Assembly (NCBI RefSeq): GCF_000702665.1
Contig: NZ_JNJA01000022.1
Coordinates: forward strand, 1 to 46,204
Reading direction: 5' to 3'
From: Solidesulfovibrio alcoholivorans DSM 5433
Lineage (GTDB): Bacteria > Desulfobacterota > Desulfovibrionia > Desulfovibrionales > Desulfovibrionaceae
DNA length: 46,204 nt
Below the pieces are notes generated by a model that saw only the letters and a list, made by a program, of their open reading frames with translations, had not been told where the DNA came from and did not search any database. Positions within the stretch are counted from its first letter, which is position 1, and the number at the start of each line of letters is the position of its first letter. Positions 42,920-46,204 of this stretch are shown here, piece after piece. The position numbers and the translations under genes are program-made.

Positions 42920-44151
42920 GGCTTGCCGCCCTGCGTGGCGCGTCCGAGCACCTTGTCGACGTAGGCGGCGTTGTCGCGCAAAAAGGCCTCGTGCCCGGCC
43001 TCGAGGCGGGCCGCATCGGCCGCGACGTCGGCCGGAACCAGCGCATGTCCGAACCCGGGCACGGTCTCCTCGCCGGCCATCATGCGACGCAGCATCAGGT
43101 TGCCGACATTGCGTTTGTAGTGAAAAGGGTCGGAAAAGTATTCGAGCTTGTCGCGCAATGCGCCTTCCACCAGCACGGGTTCGGTCGTGATCCGGTTGTA
43201 ATCGGAAAAATCCCAGAGCGCGATGCGGGGACCGCTCCCGTCGGCATTGACCGCAGCGACGATACCTACGACGGCCGCCTTCCAGGCGAGGTACCGCTTC
43301 CAGAGGCCGGCTTCGCGCAGGATATCGAACAGCACCGCGTGAAAAGGGTTGAAGGCGACGGAGGTCTCAATGCCGCGCCTGCGGCAGGAAGCGAGGAGGC
43401 TGCGTAGCGCGTCGAGGGTGGAGACCCCTGTGCGGGGATTGGTGAAGGTGTAGTCCCGATAGAAATGGAGCACGGCGGGATAGAAACCTACGAAAGGATT
43501 GTGGCCGGCGGGAGGCGGCGCAGGTTGCGGCGCGGCGGCACCCGCATCAGCGGCAGCAGCCGCCCTGGCTGGCGGGATTTCGGCGGCCGGGGCGACGGGT
43601 CGGGGGCGGCTGCGTTCGAGCGTCTCGACGGCCTTGCCGAGGGCCGCGTGCGAGAAGAGCATCCTGCCGATGTCGTTCAAGATATCACCTGGGGGCCGAC
43701 CGGGGCGGCCGAGAAATCGCTCGGAATCGGTCTTGTCGAAACGCGAAACGCTGGCGTTGAAGCCAAAGAAATCCAGGGCGATGACGAGGCGGACCAGCGG
43801 GGTCACCGTGTCGGCATGATCGACCATGCGGCGGATCATGGGAAAATCGCCATGGGCCACTCCGGCGTTGTAGCAACGGACCTTCTGGCCAGGGTAGCAG
43901 GCGGCCAGGTCCTGGCAGGAAATGTCGCGGGCTCGGGAGGAGCCGACGATCAGCGTGTCGTAGTTGCCGCGCAACACGACATAGGGTTTCGTGATGTGAT
44001 CGGGGAGTGTCTTGGCTGTCGTCAGGCCGGCAACAGGCGGTGTGCCGAAAACGCCGTACGGATCGACTGCAATGGAAAAGGCGGCGAGAATCAGGAGACA
44101 GCCCGTTACAGCAATCAAAAATATAAAGAGAAAGCGTCTGTAGGCATTCAT
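42916..44151 (-). CDS. SGNH/AlgX-AlgJ-like periplasmic protein
   Basis: 411 residues. A signal anchor (about 5-27, FLFIFLIAVTGCLLILAAF) is followed by DPYGVF and an SGNH-hydrolase-like domain: nucleophile block LIVGSSRARDI (Ser about 71), an Asn-Gly region CYNAGVAHGDF and the C-terminal catalytic pair in DPFHYKRNVGN. A Pro/Ala-rich linker interrupts the middle. Such proteins work with MBOAT partners to O-acetylate exopolysaccharides. The start is uncertain: the ATG at 44151 gives a clean signal anchor but has no clear ribosome site; upstream in-frame ATGs at 44181 and 44220 are possible, the latter after AAAGGTA. It is the first gene of the operon. Confidence 0.82.
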   Translation of the reverse strand: MNAYRRFLFIFLIAVTGCLLILAAFSIAVDPYGVFGTPPVAGLTTAKTLPDHITKPYVVLRGNYDTLIVGSSRARDISCQDLAACYPGQKVRCYNAGVAHGDFPMIRRMVDHADTVTPLVRLVIALDFFGFNASVSRFDKTDSERFLGRPGRPPGDILNDIGRMLFSHAALGKAVETLERSRPRPVAPAAEIPPARAAAAADAGAAAPQPAPPPAGHNPFVGFYPAVLHFYRDYTFTNPRTGVSTLDALRSLLASCRRRGIETSVAFNPFHAVLFDILREAGLWKRYLAWKAAVVGIVAAVNADGSGPRIALWDFSDYNRITTEPVLVEGALRDKLEYFSDPFHYKRNVGNLMLRRMMAGEETVPGFGHALVPADVAADAARLEAGHEAFLRDNAAYVDKVLGRATQGGKP

Positions 44152-44374
44152 AAGAAGGGGACACGGGATACGCCGAGCCATCTGCGGGGAACATAGCCCA
44201 AAAATATTATTTCGTGACATTACCTTTGAACAAGACATGCGTCAACGTATAATCCCCTCAGTCAATCGCCGCCTCCCCGGCGTGACTGCGCAACCAAGGC
44301 AGTTGCTCTTTTTCATGTGTGCAACAGTTTTGAATAACTCTTCTTTTTGAATCGCAATACGAGGATCGGAAAGG

Positions 44375-45365
44375 TCAATCCGCGTACCTGTCACGGATGG
44401 CCAGTACGACATCCTGAATGGAAAGAAACGCTTCCACCACGACGGGATCAAAATGGCTGCCGGCGTCCCGCCGCAGGATGTCACAGGCTCCCTCGTACGA
44501 CATGGGCGGCTTGTAGACCCGCTTGGAGGCCAACGCATCGTAGACATCGGCCACGGCTGTGATCCTGGCCGCCAGGGGGATGTCCTCACCGGCCAAGGAG
44601 CCGCAGCCTGGCGGGGGTTCGCCCGTGGCCGGATAACCCCCGCCGTCATAGCGCTGGTGATGATGCAGGACCACATCCCGGGCCCAGGCGTCCATCTCGG
44701 ACGAGGGCGAATCGAAAAGGCCCGCGCCAAGGATGGCGTGCCGCTGGATCGCGCAGTTCCGCCATGCGTGGCATGCGCAAGAGGAACTCCTCGGTGACAA
44801 GGCCCACCTCCACGGCTGCGGCAGCCTGATCCGCCAGAAGGTTCAGACAGGAAACCTGCCTTTCGCCGAACGTGACCGGATCGCCGGCCGGGCTCGTGGG
44901 GTTGAGCAACTGCATCACGGCGATGGTCCTGCCCCGGGAGGAGACCAGGGGCAAGACGGCCACTGCGCGGGTGCGGTACCCCGTGCGCTCGTCGCAAGAG
45001 GCGTTGAAGGCGACATGAAGAGAGGGGTCGATGGCGTAGGCGTCTTCGATGACCATCATTTGGCCGGTACGGGCGACGTGGCCGGCCAGGGAAGTCCCGT
45101 CAATGGGCAAGCGGGCATCGAGGTAGACGTGGCGATTGACCGCCGCGGCCGAAAAAAGCGAGTCGTTATGTACATAGCTGGAAACGAGTTCGCTGCCTTC
45201 GACGAGGAAGATCGTGCCCGCGTCCGCGCCGACCAGGCGACGCGCCTCCAGCAGCAGGCGGTCCAGAATGGAGTCCAGGCTTTTGAGTTCCCTCAATCCT
45301 TTTATTATATGAATTATTTTGAAAATAATACCGGATTGTCCCTGGGGAAGATGCGTACACGGCAT
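44375..45365 (-). pseudogene. GAF / HD-GYP phosphodiesterase-type gene, disrupted by internal deletion and frameshift
   Basis: The first frame from the ATG at 45365 (GAGGAGGTATCG before it) encodes a GAF domain (about 20-190) and the linker TEEFLLRMPRMAELRD, then runs out of homology and stops at 44646. The sequence continues in another frame as IQRHAILGAGLF, then DVVLHHHQRYDGGGYP and ARITAVADVYDALASKRVYK, the C-terminal half of an HD-GYP domain, ending at 44375. Where the frames meet (about 44745-44760) the stretch that normally holds the catalytic HD motif is missing, roughly 70 residues by family expectation. The product can only be a GAF fragment. An intact homologue would bind a ligand through GAF and hydrolyse cyclic-di-GMP. 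Confidence 0.82.
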
Positions 45366-45541
45366 CGATACCTCCTCAAAAACCATGTCGGTCCTACCGC
45401 CGGCGCCCCTTGCTCCGGGTTGCATGTATTTATTCCCGTAGCAGGGGAAAAGCACGGGAGCCAGGGCCGGGAAGAGACCTGGGCATCCACCGGCAACCTG
45501 ACGGCCCGGTTGATTGGAATGGTCTACGGCTTGAAGGCCCG

Positions 45542-45709
45542 CGAGCCAAAGCCGCCGTCGCGGCTTATCGCGGCCCCCTCGTTTGTGGAGTGGATGATGG
45601 GAATCCCCACTGGATGGACCGACTCCGCTGTCTCGGCAACGGCATCACGCCTCCTCTCCTCGAGGGGATCTTCAGGCGGTTAGGCAGGGGAAATGCTGGC
45701 ATCATGTGA
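45542..45709 (+). pseudogene. 3' remnant of a DNA cytosine-C5 methyltransferase
   Basis: An open frame encodes GPLVCGVDDGNPHWMDRLRC then LGNGITPPLLEGIFRRL. This matches the C-terminal target-recognition/motif X end of Dcm-type and phage-type cytosine methyltransferases, where R-L-x-x-L-G-N-x-[IV]-x-P is typical. Nothing upstream in any frame resembles motifs I-IX, so only about the last 50 residues survive. Such genes are common in prophages and genomic islands. Confidence 0.6.
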
Positions 45710-45745
45710 CACAACAGTGACACAACTATAAAGCGGCAAAGAAAA

Positions 45746-45795
45746 AGCGGGTCATCGTCCGGTCTTTCCGGTGCGATAACCCGCTGATTTTCTTG
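45746..45795. terminator. Bidirectional terminator hairpin, copy 2 of a dispersed element
   Basis: A 7-bp stem (45746-45752 with 45779-45785) and inner ATCG/CGAT and CCGG/CCGG pairings have a T-run on the + side and an A-rich run on the other. About 41 of 46 core positions equal the copy at 38707-38762, and the GTCG/CGAC pair of copy 1 is ATCG/CGAT here. Confidence 0.75.
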
Positions 45796-45826
45796 TGGTG
45801 CCGAAGGGGAGACTCAGCACCTTCGG
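45796..45826 (-). pseudogene. tRNA-Leu-like 3' end fragment (possible attachment-site remnant)
   Basis: On the minus strand the segment ends CCCCTTCGGCACCA, preceded by GAGTCT, as in the 3' quarter of many tRNA-Leu genes. The body is absent, but a CCGAAGG strand (complement of 45820-45826) can pair with CCTTCGG. Such fragments are left by elements that integrate into tRNA genes. It may be a chance hairpin. Confidence 0.4.
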
Positions 45827-46058
45827 ACCTCACGGCAAGAGGTAACAGCTTGATATGTCTAGACTTCAAAAACAGTTGATAAAAATTCTCTCTAATTTGG
45901 ACCTAGCACTTTGCCCCTCTTCCGACAAGGGTAAAATTGTCCCAACATGGCGGTTAGAGTCCCTGTTACTCAATATTACACGGAGGCATTAAGAATTGGC
46001 TGATCGGCGAGCTTCCGATGAAGATCAGAAGGCCATACTCATAACGTTCCCACCGGGA
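45827..46058. other. AT-rich non-coding stretch
   Basis: No ORF with a ribosome site and no recognisable RNA is seen. Composition is unlike the host's and similar to 1-420, consistent with acquired or decayed DNA. Confidence 0.5.
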
Positions 46059-46091
46059 TGCAAAATAAAAAAAGGAACCTCTTGGTTCCTT
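46059..46091 (-). terminator. Rho-independent terminator beside the partial tRNA-Val
   Basis: A perfect 8-bp stem (46072-46079 with 46084-46091), a 4-nt loop and a minus-strand T-run at 46071-46059. It lies immediately downstream of the truncated tRNA. Confidence 0.8.
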
Positions 46092-46098
46092 CGTAAAG

Positions 46099-46145
46099 AG
46101 CCGCTTGCGTGTCAAGCAAGCGCTCTCCCCCTGAGCTACGGTCCT
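46099..46145 (-). pseudogene. Truncated tRNA-Val (anticodon GAC), 5' half only
   Basis: On the minus strand the sequence shows an acceptor 5' strand AGGACCG, a D-arm GCTCAGGGGGAGAGC and a perfect anticodon arm CTTGC-TTGACAC-GCAAG with GAC. The variable loop, T-arm and 3' acceptor strand with CCA are missing; a terminator follows instead. The promoter side lies near the window edge and could not be assessed. It cannot fold as a working tRNA. Confidence 0.8.
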
Positions 46146-46204
46146 ATAAACAGAATCAGGGAACAGGCTAAATGCCCCAAACTCGTCCCGAAGTCAACCC
46201 CAAA

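Overview
The window is a GC-rich chromosomal segment that looks like a Desulfovibrionaceae sulfate reducer (Desulfovibrio / Solidesulfovibrio type). That assignment is an inference. It rests on the gene families present (DUF134 regulator with a Gly/Arg-rich DUF5320-type protein, TauE/SafE with a TIGR02186-type protein, several sigma-54-style signals, many two-component systems) and on codon use. AT-rich patches at 1-420, 38.5-39.7 kb and 45.7-46.2 kb contrast sharply with the rest and look like acquired or decayed DNA.

Layout. 1-0.6 kb: AT-rich structured non-coding DNA, then tRNA-Thr(CGU) with its own promoter and terminator. 0.7-5 kb: glutamine-dependent NAD synthetase, a Fur-box promoter driving two small genes, and an orphan Cache sensor kinase. 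5.1-17.8 kb: an 8.4-kb gene for a 2814-residue protein made almost entirely of 349 uninterrupted 8-residue repeats, followed on the same strand by a cytoplasmic O-GlcNAc-transferase-like enzyme (GT41) and a polytopic GT-C-like membrane protein. 18.1-31.2 kb: a sigma-54 two-component system, divergent from a seven-gene overlapping operon (UspA, TauE/SafE, TIGR02186-type, then three paralogous PEP-synthase-like phosphotransferases with a CheY-like receiver between the first two). A palindromic UAS and a near-consensus -24/-12 promoter lie between them. 31.3-33.1 kb: DUF134 regulator with twin palindromic operators, DUF5320-type protein, DUF364 protein. 33.2-38.1 kb: TadE, TadE-like and TadG pseudopilin-type genes downstream of a NarX/NarL-type two-component pair. 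38.2-40.4 kb: three small or unknown genes, partly AT-rich. 40.5-44.2 kb: a three-gene surface-polysaccharide O-acetylation operon (MBOAT, one-TM protein, SGNH/AlgX-like). 44.4-46.2 kb: gene graveyard with a GAF/HD-GYP pseudogene, a DNA cytosine methyltransferase 3' remnant, a tRNA-Leu-like 3' end and half of a tRNA-Val.

Two sets of genes deserve most attention. (1) The giant Ser/Thr-rich octad-repeat protein beside an OGT-family enzyme and a membrane glycosyltransferase-like protein suggests a dedicated O-glycosylated giant protein system. Its array has a hidden higher-order period of exactly 576 bp (24 octads). (2) The seven-gene operon encodes three PEP-synthase relatives that keep the swivelling phospho-histidine domain, lack the usual PEP-binding barrel and share a C-terminal domain I do not recognise. 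A single-domain response regulator is embedded among them and the operon appears to be switched by the adjacent sigma-54 activator. The substrate is unknown. All statements about family membership come from motif reading by eye; no search or structure prediction was run.
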